From positions 88,528 through 152,527 of the forward strand of contig CAMCVK010000009.1 in NCBI GenBank assembly GCA_945881865.1: a stretch of DNA of 64,000 bases. Reading direction: 5' to 3'. A program made the translations under genes and the position numbers. This stretch comes from Fimbriimonas ginsengisoli Gsoil 348. Lineage in GTDB: Bacteria > Armatimonadota > Fimbriimonadia > Fimbriimonadales > Fimbriimonadaceae. The notes under the pieces are model-generated. The model was not told the origin of the DNA and did not search any database. It worked only from the letters and a program-made list of their open reading frames with translations. This document shows, piece by piece, positions 1-7,742 of this stretch. Positions within the stretch are counted from its first letter, which is position 1, and each line of letters starts with the position of its first letter.

Positions 1-317
1 ATGTTCGACTGGCCGCTAGCAATCCAGACCTCGCCGAAGAGAACGTTTCGCGCGATGACGCTGCCGTTTAGCTTGAGCTCGTGCGGCCCGCCGGCTTCCT
101 TTGCGGGAAACTTAACGATCCATCGGCCATCTTTACCGACCTTCGTCTTTCGCGACTCCTGGTCGAGCGCGATCTCGACTTCGGTTCCTGGCGTTCCGGT
201 TCCGAAAACGGGGACCGGCTTTTGGCGCTGAAGAATCGCGTTATCGGCAAAGAGCGCATTTGCCTTCACGGCGGGCGTTTGGGTGAGCTGCAGCATCGCG
301 GCAACCAAGCATAACAT
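1..317 (-). CDS. Sialate O-acetylesterase (SASA/SGNH type), N-terminal part, cut by window edge
   Basis: The reading frame stays open from an ATG at 317 to the window edge and gives 105 codons. A hydrophobic start is followed by a beta-sandwich-like stretch with the typical 'LFADNAILQRQKPVPVFG' pattern and a GGPH motif (residues 77-80). It then reaches GEVW and SGQSN (101-105), the nucleophile block of sialate 9-O-acetylesterase-family proteins. These enzymes remove O-acetyl groups from sialic acids or plant polysaccharides. The rest of the domain lies outside the window. The start is 23 nt after the glycerate kinase stop, so it may be the last gene of the esterase/kinase cluster. Substrate is not predictable; a carbohydrate acetylesterase next to an acetyl-xylan-esterase-type gene suggests glycan deacetylation. 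Confidence 0.8.
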   Translation of the reverse strand, partial: MLCLVAAMLQLTQTPAVKANALFADNAILQRQKPVPVFGTGTPGTEVEIALDQESRKTKVGKDGRWIVKFPAKEAGGPHELKLNGSVIARNVLFGEVWIASGQSN

Positions 318-339
318 GAACCGGTTGTACCCTTTACCG

Positions 340-1482
340 CTAAATCCTGAGGATCAGGAAGAGGTCGTTGACGTTGGTGCCGGTTGGACCGGTCCGGATG
401 AGGGCGCCAGCGCGGTCCAGGAACGGGTAGCTGTCGTTGTTTGCCAGCGCTGCTCGGGCGGCTTCAATGCCGCCGCCGCGGCTTATGGTTTCGCCGGTGA
501 CGATCGCGCCGGCGGCGTCGGTCGGGCCGTCGCTTCCGTCTGTTCCGGCCGAAAGCACGGCGATTCCAGCTTGGTTCTGGATTTCGATTGCCGCCGCTAG
601 AGCGGCTTCTTGGGCGCGGCCGCCCTTGCCGTCGCCAATGATGGTTACCGTGGGTTCGCCTCCGGCGATCGTGAGCGTGTCGGGTCGAGCGAGCTCGCGG
701 TAGCCTGCGAACTGGTCTTTTGCTTCGCCTTGCATCGGTTCGGCGATTTGGCTGGGGATGCCTTGTGATGCGGTGGCGAACGCTTCGGCGGCCCGGAGGG
801 CGCTCTGGTTGTTGCCGATGATCACGTGCGGGACGACGGCCTCGTCCGGAAAAAATGGGCCGGAACCGATGGTCGCCAATGGGTCGCCCATGACGTCCGA
901 TAGCACCACGACTAAAACGTTGGTGTGCCGGAAGGCGTCGGCCAACCCACCGGCTTTAATCCGGCTAACGGATCGACGGTAGGCGTTGATCTGCCGGATG
1001 TCGGAGCCGTCGGCCAGCATCTGCTTCGTCTTGGCTTGCAGTTCGGTGAGCGAGACTCCCGGCATAAGGGCTTCCATGAGGGCAGACGCCCCCCCACTGA
1101 GGCAGAAGACCACGCTCTCGCCGCTGGGCGTCTCAGCGGCTCTGCGCAGCATCTCCTCGCCCGAAAGTAGGGAGGCCGCGGTCGGAACGGGATGACCTCC
1201 GAGGGATATCTCGACACCCGGCACTGGCGCGCTCGGCAGGTCGCGGTCGATGGCGAAGCCCGGAACTTGCAGCCGCTGGGTGAACCAGCCGACCATGGTT
1301 GCCGCCGCCTTTCCGGCCCCGAACACGAGCAGGCCGGTTGTTCGAGGTAACTCGAACTCGCCCATATTCACCGTATCTGGGGAGACTTGAACCTTATGGG
1401 CCAGCAAAGCTCCCGGTGCGACCGCCTCCAGAACGGAGGCGTAGGTCGCCCTCAGGAACGGCTCTAGTTCAGCAGGCCGCAA
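340..1482 (-). CDS. Glycerate 2-kinase (DUF4147/MOFRL family)
   Basis: This 380-residue protein has the two-part architecture of the GckA/TtuD-type glycerate 2-kinases: an N-terminal DUF4147 domain (about 1-250) and a C-terminal MOFRL domain (about 270-375). Visible family motifs are GAGKAA (55-60), LSGGASAL (128-135), SDVMGDPLATIGSGP (195-209), GGRAQE (287-292) and SAGTDGSDGPTDAAGA (311-326). Family knowledge: it phosphorylates D-glycerate to 2-phosphoglycerate with ATP in the cytoplasm, feeding glycolysis from serine, glyoxylate or sugar-acid breakdown. Its ATG overlaps the end of the upstream esterase gene by 19 nt, so the two are probably translated from one mRNA. Confidence 0.9.
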   Translation of the reverse strand: MRPAELEPFLRATYASVLEAVAPGALLAHKVQVSPDTVNMGEFELPRTTGLLVFGAGKAAATMVGWFTQRLQVPGFAIDRDLPSAPVPGVEISLGGHPVPTAASLLSGEEMLRRAAETPSGESVVFCLSGGASALMEALMPGVSLTELQAKTKQMLADGSDIRQINAYRRSVSRIKAGGLADAFRHTNVLVVVLSDVMGDPLATIGSGPFFPDEAVVPHVIIGNNQSALRAAEAFATASQGIPSQIAEPMQGEAKDQFAGYRELARPDTLTIAGGEPTVTIIGDGKGGRAQEAALAAAIEIQNQAGIAVLSAGTDGSDGPTDAAGAIVTGETISRGGGIEAARAALANNDSYPFLDRAGALIRTGPTGTNVNDLFLILRI

Positions 1483-2435
1483 AGGAATTCAAAGGTTCGG
1501 TCGCCAAAGCCCGGTAGCCCTTCGTGGCCGAAATCGGGATAGATCATGACTTCCTTCACGCTTTCCAGCTTGTTGTAGGCCGCGAAGCACGTCGAGGGCG
1601 GCGTGACCGAGTCCATCAGCCCCAGAGCCATGAGCACCTCACCACGAACGCGCGGCGCCAAGTGCTGCACGTCAATGTAACCCAGCCGCTCGAAGATTGC
1701 CTCCTCGCGCTGGTGCAGCGGGTCGAAGAATCGGAAGTAGCGGCGAAGCTCAGCGTAGGCGGCGACGTCGAGGTCCATCTCCCACACGCGCTGGTAGTCG
1801 CAGAGGAACGGATGAATCGGAACTGCCCGCGCGATCCGTGGCTCCAAGGCGGCACAGGCGAGCGTGAGGCCTCCGCCCTGCGAGCCGCCGAACGCGCCAA
1901 CACGGTTGTCATCGACTTCCGGCATCGCCATCACGATGCCCGCGAGCTGGGCGGTGTCGAGGAAGACGTTTCGGAAGTAAAGCGTTTCAGGGGTGGGGTC
2001 GCTCAGGCCGCGGATGATGTGGCCATCGAGAGTAGGCCCCAACGTCGAGACCGTGTCCTGCGAGCTTCCGCCCTGGCCGCGGCAGTCCATTGCCGCGACG
2101 GTGAATCCGGCCGCTACCCAGGAAAGGTAGGTTGCCCAGTCATCCGCACGCCAGCTGTAGCCATGGAAATGGACCAAGCCGGGACCTGGCGCGGCGCTTG
2201 GCTGTTTCGGCTTGAGCAGTTTTGCGTGGACCCGCGATCCGCCGGTTCCGGTAAAGGTCATGTCGAAACAGTCGGCGATGGGCTGGGCGAAAGGAACCTC
2301 GACCAGCTCGATCGCCGGATCGATGGCCCGCATCTCGGCCAGCGAGGCGTCCCAGAAGGTATCAAAGTCCGCCGGCTTTGGGTTTCGCCCGGCGTACGCC
2401 CGAAGTTGATCGAGAGGAAGGTCTACCAGCGGCAT
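1464..2435 (-). CDS. Acetyl xylan esterase / cephalosporin-C deacetylase-like alpha/beta hydrolase
   Basis: The 323-residue length and sequence match the AXE1/Cah family of carbohydrate esterase family 7. An N-terminal 'FDTFWD' helix region is followed by HFHGY (oxyanion region, about 89-93) and RGQGGS (119-124). The nucleophile elbow GGSQGG has Ser185, the acid is probably Asp275 in GLMDSVTPP, and the catalytic base is His304 in DFGHE. No signal peptide is visible, so it should act in the cytoplasm on acetylated oligosaccharides that have been imported. It lies 23 nt downstream of livG on the same strand and overlaps the glycerate kinase gene. The grouping with a sialate O-acetylesterase-like gene suggests glycan catabolism, although the true substrate is unknown. 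Confidence 0.88.
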   Translation of the reverse strand: MPLVDLPLDQLRAYAGRNPKPADFDTFWDASLAEMRAIDPAIELVEVPFAQPIADCFDMTFTGTGGSRVHAKLLKPKQPSAAPGPGLVHFHGYSWRADDWATYLSWVAAGFTVAAMDCRGQGGSSQDTVSTLGPTLDGHIIRGLSDPTPETLYFRNVFLDTAQLAGIVMAMPEVDDNRVGAFGGSQGGGLTLACAALEPRIARAVPIHPFLCDYQRVWEMDLDVAAYAELRRYFRFFDPLHQREEAIFERLGYIDVQHLAPRVRGEVLMALGLMDSVTPPSTCFAAYNKLESVKEVMIYPDFGHEGLPGFGDRTFEFLCGLLN

Positions 2436-2457
2436 CGCCCGCTAGTTTAGCCAAAGC

Positions 2458-3225
2458 CTAGGCCGGTTGTCCCAGGTACGCCGCAATCACTTTCGGGTCG
2501 TTTCGGATGGCGTCCGGCGGGCCGGAGGCGATTTCCGTGCCAGCGTCCAAAACAAGAATTCGCTCGCAGAGCGACATCACGAACCGCATGTCGTGCTCGA
2601 TCAGCAAGACCGTGAGCTGGAACTGATCGCGAATCCGCCGCACCATGACGTTGAGCTCTTCCTTTTCTTGCGGGTTCATTCCGGCGGCTGGCTCGTCCAG
2701 AAGCAGCAATTTAGGCTGGGTTGCCAACGCCCGGGCAATCTCCAGGCGACGCTGCATACCGTAGGAAAGGTCGGCGCTGCGGGCACTGGCCATGTCCGCC
2801 AGGTCGACAATCTTGAGTAGTTCCATCGCTTCGGCGCGCAACTTTTCGGTTTCGCGAATCTGCGCGGGGAGGTAGGCCATGGCCCCAAACAAGCCGGTTT
2901 TGTGCCGCAGAAATCCGCCGACCACCACATTCTCAATCACGGTTAGCGATTTGAAAAGCCGGATGTTTTGAAACGTTCGGGCGATTCCGAGGTTGGCAAT
3001 CTTGTTCGACGGAGTGCCGCCGATCAACTTTCCGTTGAACTCGATTTCGCCGGAGGTCGGCTTGTACACGCCGGTGATGATGTTGAAGCACGTCGTCTTC
3101 CCGGCGCCGTTTGGTCCAATGAGGCCGAAAAGGTCGCCCTGCTTTAGTTCGAACGAGACCTTGTTGACGGCAACGAGGCCACCAAACTTGATCGTTGCCT
3201 CGGTGAGTTTGAGGCAGACGCTCAT
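2458..3225 (-). CDS. livG: Branched-chain amino acid ABC transporter ATP-binding protein LivG
   Basis: This 255-residue cytoplasmic ATPase couples ATP hydrolysis to solute import. Walker A is GPNGAGKTT (about 37-45). The LivG-type loop with NLGIARTFQNIRLF follows, the signature LSYGMQRRLEIARAL is near 155-170, Walker B LLLLDEP is near 176, and the H-loop is LIEHD. Length and the C-terminal BCA_ABC_TP-like tail (AYLGQPA) fit LivG rather than LivF. It overlaps livM by 4 nt, so translation is coupled. The usual next gene livF is not present here; an esterase follows instead. Substrate may be branched-chain amino acids, but related systems take up amides, urea or other small solutes. Confidence 0.93.
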   Translation of the reverse strand: MSVCLKLTEATIKFGGLVAVNKVSFELKQGDLFGLIGPNGAGKTTCFNIITGVYKPTSGEIEFNGKLIGGTPSNKIANLGIARTFQNIRLFKSLTVIENVVVGGFLRHKTGLFGAMAYLPAQIRETEKLRAEAMELLKIVDLADMASARSADLSYGMQRRLEIARALATQPKLLLLDEPAAGMNPQEKEELNVMVRRIRDQFQLTVLLIEHDMRFVMSLCERILVLDAGTEIASGPPDAIRNDPKVIAAYLGQPA

Positions 3226-4406
3226 GCCGTCACCTTCTTATCGGTATCGATTCGGAGGACCTTCCGGAGCCACGCCCAGCTGAACTCGTGATGAGCGAAG
3301 ATGCCCTGCGGCCTGAGCAGCATCAGGACGATGAGCGTCACGGCAAATACGACCATTCGCAGTTTTGCACCTTCAACGGGGACGCCCAAGGTAGGAAGTT
3401 TGCTCACTATCGGGCCCAAAACGAGGGCGATGACGACCGCTATCGCGAGGATCGCCAAATAGCGGAGGACGCGTTCCACCATTTTTCCGTGGAAGTTCGC
3501 GGCGATGTGCCGGAATCCGATCACCATGATGACGATGCCGATTCCCGTGGCCACCAAGTTTCCTAGAGGGAAGTTGGGCAGATCGCGCATCTTCTCCGGC
3601 AAGAAGAATAGGCCGATTGCGGCCAGAGTGGCCCCGGTGATGCTGCCGGTTCCGCCGAGGACCACCATCGTCACGATGATGAAGCTGACGTCCATCGTGA
3701 ACATCTTAGGGCTGACGAAGCCCTCGAAGTGAGCAAGCAATGCCCCCGCCGCGCCGGCGAACGCCGAACCCAAGAGGAAAGCGGTCACCTTGGTCCGAGT
3801 GACATTCACGCCCATGGCCGAGCTTGCGACTTCGTCTTCGCGAACGGCAAGAAACTGGAGGCCGTGCGCGGTTTTGAGTAGGTTTCGGCAGACGGCAATA
3901 CACAGAATTGCGAGCAGCCATACCAGCCAGATCATCTCAAACCTTGGCGCGACCGAGAGCCCGTAAGCCCCGCCGATCGCCGGCTGGTTTTGCACAATGA
4001 TGCGTATGATTTCGCCAAAACCAAGGGTGACGATGGCCAAATAGTCGCCCTTTAGGCGCAACGAAGGAAGGCCGACGATGAGTCCCGCGACGCTGGCCAC
4101 AGCCGCCCCGGTCAGAAGCGACAGGATCATCCACAGTTCCGGCGGCAACTTTGCCCCGGCGTAAAACTTCATCGCGATGAAGCCGGCTGTGTACGCGCCA
4201 ATTTGGTAGAACGCGGCGTGCCCCATGCTGAACTGGCCGGTGATTCCGTTGATCAGATTGAGGCTAACCGCAAGCGTCACGTATAGTCCGGCCAACACGA
4301 TCAGTCGTTGCACGAAGTCGCTTTGTTGATCGGCAAGCAACTGAATGCCCGCGCAGAGAGCGAACGCCAGGAGAATGGAGCCGGTTCGGCCGAGCCAGAA
4401 CTTCAA
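3222..4406 (-). CDS. livM: Branched-chain amino acid ABC transporter permease LivM
   Basis: This integral membrane permease has 394 residues. Segments conserved in the BPD_transp_2 family are visible: GQFSMGHAAFYQIGAYTAG (57-75), a GLPSLRLKGDYLAIVTLGFGE-type block (split here: LRLKGDYLAIVTLGFGEI, about 115-132) and GGTGSITGATLAAIGLFFLPE. Compared with typical LivM proteins it carries an extra hydrophobic segment near residues 315-340 before the closing RPQGIF motif, which lengthens the C-terminal part. It overlaps livH and livG by 4 nt each and so sits in the middle of a coupled operon. The substrate range is inferred only from the family. Confidence 0.92.
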   Translation of the reverse strand: MKFWLGRTGSILLAFALCAGIQLLADQQSDFVQRLIVLAGLYVTLAVSLNLINGITGQFSMGHAAFYQIGAYTAGFIAMKFYAGAKLPPELWMILSLLTGAAVASVAGLIVGLPSLRLKGDYLAIVTLGFGEIIRIIVQNQPAIGGAYGLSVAPRFEMIWLVWLLAILCIAVCRNLLKTAHGLQFLAVREDEVASSAMGVNVTRTKVTAFLLGSAFAGAAGALLAHFEGFVSPKMFTMDVSFIIVTMVVLGGTGSITGATLAAIGLFFLPEKMRDLPNFPLGNLVATGIGIVIMVIGFRHIAANFHGKMVERVLRYLAILAIAVVIALVLGPIVSKLPTLGVPVEGAKLRMVVFAVTLIVLMLLRPQGIFAHHEFSWAWLRKVLRIDTDKKVTA

Positions 4407-5581
4407 ACCTTTTCCACCTTATTCGAGCCGAGCAAGCCGCCCGGTTTGAAGAGCAGAACGATGATGAGGACGATAAAAGCGATGGCGTCCCGGTAGCTGT
4501 CATAGCCGGCCCAAACGACAAGCGTTTCGGCAAGACCCATCAGGATGCCGCCCAAAACGGCGCCAGGAATGTTTCCGATTCCACCGAGGACTGCCGCGAC
4601 GAACGCCTTCACGCCCGGGAGCATGCCAAAGAAGGTGTCAATTTTTGTGCCACTGAGGAATGTGGCGTTCATCATAGCCCCGGCTCCGGCAAGCGCCGAG
4701 CCAATAAGGAAGGTGAACGTGATCGTGCTGTTGACGTTGATGCCCATCAACGACGCCGCGTCAAAATCGTGAGATGCGGCACGCATGGCGCGGCCAGGTT
4801 TGGTGTGCATCACCAAAAAGTTGAGCAATGCCATGAGGACGACGGTCGTGACCAGCATGATCATTTGCCCTTTTGGCAAACGAATCGAGAGTCCGCTGGC
4901 CTCGGCTTTTCCTTCGGCGGTTCGGAGGTCGCGTTCGGCGTCCTGGGCGGCTTTCTTAAACGGCTGGCCGGCGGCACTTAACTGGAACGGCGATTCTTTC
5001 GTCCGCTCGAGATAGCCATCGAAGGCGGTTTTCGTTTCAATCTGCTTTGCCTCAAGTTGCTTTGCGGCGGCAACAAGCGTGCCATCTACCGGACGAAGCG
5101 GGATCGTGATGTTGTCCTGATATGGGTTCACCTTGGCGTCGATGTTGGGTGCCGGGCTACTAGGGAGGAACAACTGGCCGCCGTATTGAAGCAACAACGA
5201 AACGCCGATCGCGGTGATGAGCGACGCGATGCGCGGCTGGTTCCGCATGGGCCGGTAGGCAAACCGCTCAATCAAGACTCCGAGTAAGCCGCAGAGCGTC
5301 ATCGACGCCAAAAGCATGATCAGAAGGTTGATGGGGTTCGACCCGCTCATCGCGTTGTTGGGCGTGTAACCCAAACCCCACGACGCAAAGAGGGCCGCAT
5401 AGGCACCGATCATGAAAACTTCACCGTGGGCGAAGTTGATCAACTTCAGAACCCCGTACACCATCGTGTAGCCGAGGGCTATCAGCGCGTAGATGCTGCC
5501 GAGCAGAATGCCGTTCACGAGCTGTTGCGGCAGGGTGGATAACTCCAGCCCTGCCACAGAATGCAGAAGACCGCCGTACAA
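4403..5581 (-). CDS. livH: Branched-chain amino acid ABC transporter permease LivH with enlarged extracytoplasmic loop
   Basis: The 392-residue permease partners LivM. Its N-terminal GILLGSIYALIALGYTMVYG and LINFAHGEVFMIGAY blocks and the C-terminal GGIGNIPGAVLGG block are typical of LivH. The family is usually near 290-310 residues. The extra length lies between the fourth and fifth membrane segments, at about residues 145-240, where a charged Ala/Lys/Glu-rich stretch with coiled-coil character (about 166-230) is inserted. Topology knowledge puts this loop on the periplasmic side, so it could contact the binding protein LivK. The gene starts only 6 nt after the livK stop and overlaps livM by 4 nt. 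Confidence 0.9.
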   Translation of the reverse strand: MYGGLLHSVAGLELSTLPQQLVNGILLGSIYALIALGYTMVYGVLKLINFAHGEVFMIGAYAALFASWGLGYTPNNAMSGSNPINLLIMLLASMTLCGLLGVLIERFAYRPMRNQPRIASLITAIGVSLLLQYGGQLFLPSSPAPNIDAKVNPYQDNITIPLRPVDGTLVAAAKQLEAKQIETKTAFDGYLERTKESPFQLSAAGQPFKKAAQDAERDLRTAEGKAEASGLSIRLPKGQMIMLVTTVVLMALLNFLVMHTKPGRAMRAASHDFDAASLMGINVNSTITFTFLIGSALAGAGAMMNATFLSGTKIDTFFGMLPGVKAFVAAVLGGIGNIPGAVLGGILMGLAETLVVWAGYDSYRDAIAFIVLIIVLLFKPGGLLGSNKVEKV

Positions 5582-5587
5582 AACGGG

Positions 5588-6859
5588 TTACTTAACCTCG
5601 TCCGCTTCGTACGCTTTACGGAAGACCTGGAAGCCGTCCTTCTCAGATCGAACCTCAACTACCAACGCGCGCTTCTTCGGGTTACCGTTCGCGCCCTTAA
5701 GGGTGATGTTCCCAGAAACGCCGGCAAAGTTCTCCGTCTCGTTGATGGCCGCAATGAGTGCCTTCGAATCGAGGCTAGCGGCTCGCTTCAGGCCGTCCAG
5801 CATGAGTTTGGTAGCGTCGTAGCCAAGTGCCGCCATCGTCGTTCCCGGCTCCTTTCCGCCATGAGACTTCTTCCAAGCCTCTAGGAACTGCTTCACTTCC
5901 GGTCGATCTTCGCGGTTGTTATAGTGGTTACAGAAGAAGCTGCCTAGGATCGCGTCGCCGCCGCTCACGAGTAGCTGCGGGCTGTCCCAGCCATCACCAC
6001 CCATCAACTTAACGTCCTTCATACCGGCTTGGCGAACCTGCTGAGCAATCGCTCCGACCTCGGTGAAGTAACCGGAGAGGAAGAGGCCGTCTGGCTTCTT
6101 CGCGCTGAGCTCCGTGATCTGGCCGTTGAACTGCGTCTGGCCGCTCTCGTAGAACGCCTCGCCAACGATCTCACCGCCGAGCGCCTTAAACTTATCGCTG
6201 AACGACTTGCTGAGGCCCTGCGAGTACGGCTGCTGGTTGTCCGTCATCACACCGACTTTTCGAAGACCGAGCTCATCGAACGCGAACTTCGCCATGACCG
6301 GACCCTGGAAGTCGTCGGTGTAGCAAACGCGCGTGACGTTCGTTCCTTCGTCCGAGAGGGTCGTCTTCGTTGCTCCGATTGCGACAACCGGGATTGCTTT
6401 CTGGAATGCCGACTTCGCAATCTGGATCGTGTGGCCGCTGGCGACCTCACCGACGATGCCGATGACGCCGTCGGAAATCAGCTTCTCCGCCGCGGATTTC
6501 GCCTGCTCGGCTTTCGAAGCCGAGTCGCCAACGAGCAACTCAACCTTCTTTCCGTTTAGGCCACCGGCCGCGTTGAACTCTTCAACTGCCATCTTGCCGC
6601 CTTCGATGCTGTCTTCGCCCCATGGCTTCTGGTCGCCGGATAGGCTGCCCACGATGCCAATCTTGATCGTGTCGCCTTCGGCCTTGACGCCTTCACCGGA
6701 TGGCTCGGGTCGAAGTGCCGCCGTGCCGCCTCCTGCGGCATCGGTCGCGGATGGCGTTTCGCCCGGCTTGTCCTTGGCGGTTTCGCCACCGGTGCATCCG
6801 ACGGCGGTGATGCCGAGAACGGTTGCCAGCAGTGCGGCCGAGAAAAGAGATCGATTCAT
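5588..6859 (-). CDS. livK: Branched-chain amino acid ABC transporter substrate-binding lipoprotein LivK
   Basis: This is a periplasmic binding protein of the LivJ/LivK (Peripla_BP_6) type, 423 residues from the ATG at 6859. An upstream in-frame ATG at 6919 would add 20 residues, but the shorter form begins exactly with a lipoprotein signal peptide (MNRSLFSAALLATVLGITAVGC), which supports it. Cys22 would be lipidated. A Gly/Ala/Lys-rich linker precedes the ligand-binding domain with KIGIVGSLSGDQKPWGEDS (about 67-85), and GGLNGKKVELLVGDSASK follows. It is the first gene of the liv operon and captures solute for LivHM. Ligand class (Leu/Ile/Val, amide, urea) cannot be told from sequence. Confidence 0.92.
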   Translation of the reverse strand: MNRSLFSAALLATVLGITAVGCTGGETAKDKPGETPSATDAAGGGTAALRPEPSGEGVKAEGDTIKIGIVGSLSGDQKPWGEDSIEGGKMAVEEFNAAGGLNGKKVELLVGDSASKAEQAKSAAEKLISDGVIGIVGEVASGHTIQIAKSAFQKAIPVVAIGATKTTLSDEGTNVTRVCYTDDFQGPVMAKFAFDELGLRKVGVMTDNQQPYSQGLSKSFSDKFKALGGEIVGEAFYESGQTQFNGQITELSAKKPDGLFLSGYFTEVGAIAQQVRQAGMKDVKLMGGDGWDSPQLLVSGGDAILGSFFCNHYNNREDRPEVKQFLEAWKKSHGGKEPGTTMAALGYDATKLMLDGLKRAASLDSKALIAAINETENFAGVSGNITLKGANGNPKKRALVVEVRSEKDGFQVFRKAYEADEVK

Positions 6860-6971
6860 CGGAATGAAGCGAAGGTTCTGTACAAATCGATTTTGGATCA
6901 TGCGGTTCGGATCTCCCACCCTACACAGTAATTGCCCCCGTTGGAACGCAGGGCTTTACCGGTTTGGCCGT

Positions 6972-6977
6972 AGTATA
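6972..6977 (-). promoter_or_regulatory. Possible -10 element of the liv operon
   Basis: On the minus strand the hexamer TATACT lies 112 nt upstream of the preferred livK ATG, in the divergent gap to the TPR gene. No clear -35 at 16-18 nt is seen, so support is weak. Confidence 0.3.
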
Positions 6978-6985
6978 CAAAACCG

Positions 6986-7013
6986 TTCGCAAAAAACCAC
7001 GTAACGGTACAAT
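6986..7013 (+). promoter_or_regulatory. Candidate promoter of the TPR membrane protein gene
   Basis: TTCGCA (6986-6991) and TACAAT (7008-7013) are separated by 16 nt. The -10 box ends only 11 nt before the ATG at 7025, so the transcript would have a leader of just a few bases and no Shine-Dalgarno site. Confidence 0.4.
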
Positions 7014-7024
7014 TCCCCATCGGA

Positions 7025-7711
7025 ATGGCGACGGAAACCCTTGTCTTCGAAGCCAAAGAAGCTTTGCGGGCTCGCGAATATGCAAAGTCCCTCCCCCTCT
7101 GGGACGCCGCGATTGAGGAAGATCCAAAGAACGCCCAGTTGTGGATGTATCGCGGCATCTGCCTAGCGCACATGGGCCGACGACGCGACGCGACCGACAG
7201 CCTGGCAAATGCGGCCGAACTGGAACCGACAAACCCGCAAATCCTGGCGAACCTTGCCGTCCACCAATATGAAACTGGCCTGAGAAAGGAAGCCCGCGTT
7301 TCGGCGCTCGCCGCTCTGCAGTACGACCCAAACGACGCCCAGGCGAGGGAAGTTATAGCTCGGACGGACGACAGTGCACTGGTCACCACTCCGGCCCAAA
7401 AGGAACCGCAGTGGTCTCAGCTCGGCATTGCCTTCATCGTTTTTGGTTTCGCGGTCACCGTCTTGAATCTTGCTCGGCCACCGGTGACGTTTCCGACGGC
7501 TCAGAACCCGTCGGTTCCCAAGGGGGATGTCACGTCCTTCATCCAAATTTTCCTTTGGGCTTGTGCTGGATTAGGGTGCGGCTGGTGGATGCTCGTGGAC
7601 ATGATTCATCGCAAGGCTCGCTTCGCCTGGATCGTCCCGCAACTCATTTTCTGCGCTTGCGGAGTCCCGGCGGCACCGATGCTCATCTATTTCGTGATCG
7701 GACGGAAGTAA
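7025..7711 (+). CDS. TPR-repeat membrane protein
   Basis: The 228-residue protein has two to three tetratricopeptide repeats in its N-terminal half (about residues 5-110: ALRAREYAKSLPLWDAAIEE, then 'NAQLWMYRGICLAHMGRRRDA' and a third 'ANLAVHQYETGLRKEA' unit). Two predicted membrane segments follow, near 140-160 and 180-200, and the extreme C terminus is hydrophobic too. No catalytic motif is seen. The TPR part would sit in the cytoplasm and probably mediates protein contacts. It is transcribed away from the liv operon and is followed 31 nt later by a secreted aspartyl protease on the same strand, with which it could be co-transcribed. Function unknown. Confidence 0.7.
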   Translation: MATETLVFEAKEALRAREYAKSLPLWDAAIEEDPKNAQLWMYRGICLAHMGRRRDATDSLANAAELEPTNPQILANLAVHQYETGLRKEARVSALAALQYDPNDAQAREVIARTDDSALVTTPAQKEPQWSQLGIAFIVFGFAVTVLNLARPPVTFPTAQNPSVPKGDVTSFIQIFLWACAGLGCGWWMLVDMIHRKARFAWIVPQLIFCACGVPAAPMLIYFVIGRK

Positions 7712-7742
7712 GGCGAAACGTTTTTCCGTTTTCGGCGTCATC

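Noticed and set aside
1524..2450. 308-codon plus-strand reading frame
   Set aside because: It lies opposite the acetyl-xylan-esterase gene, has no family motif or ribosome site, and mirrors the codon bias of the real gene.
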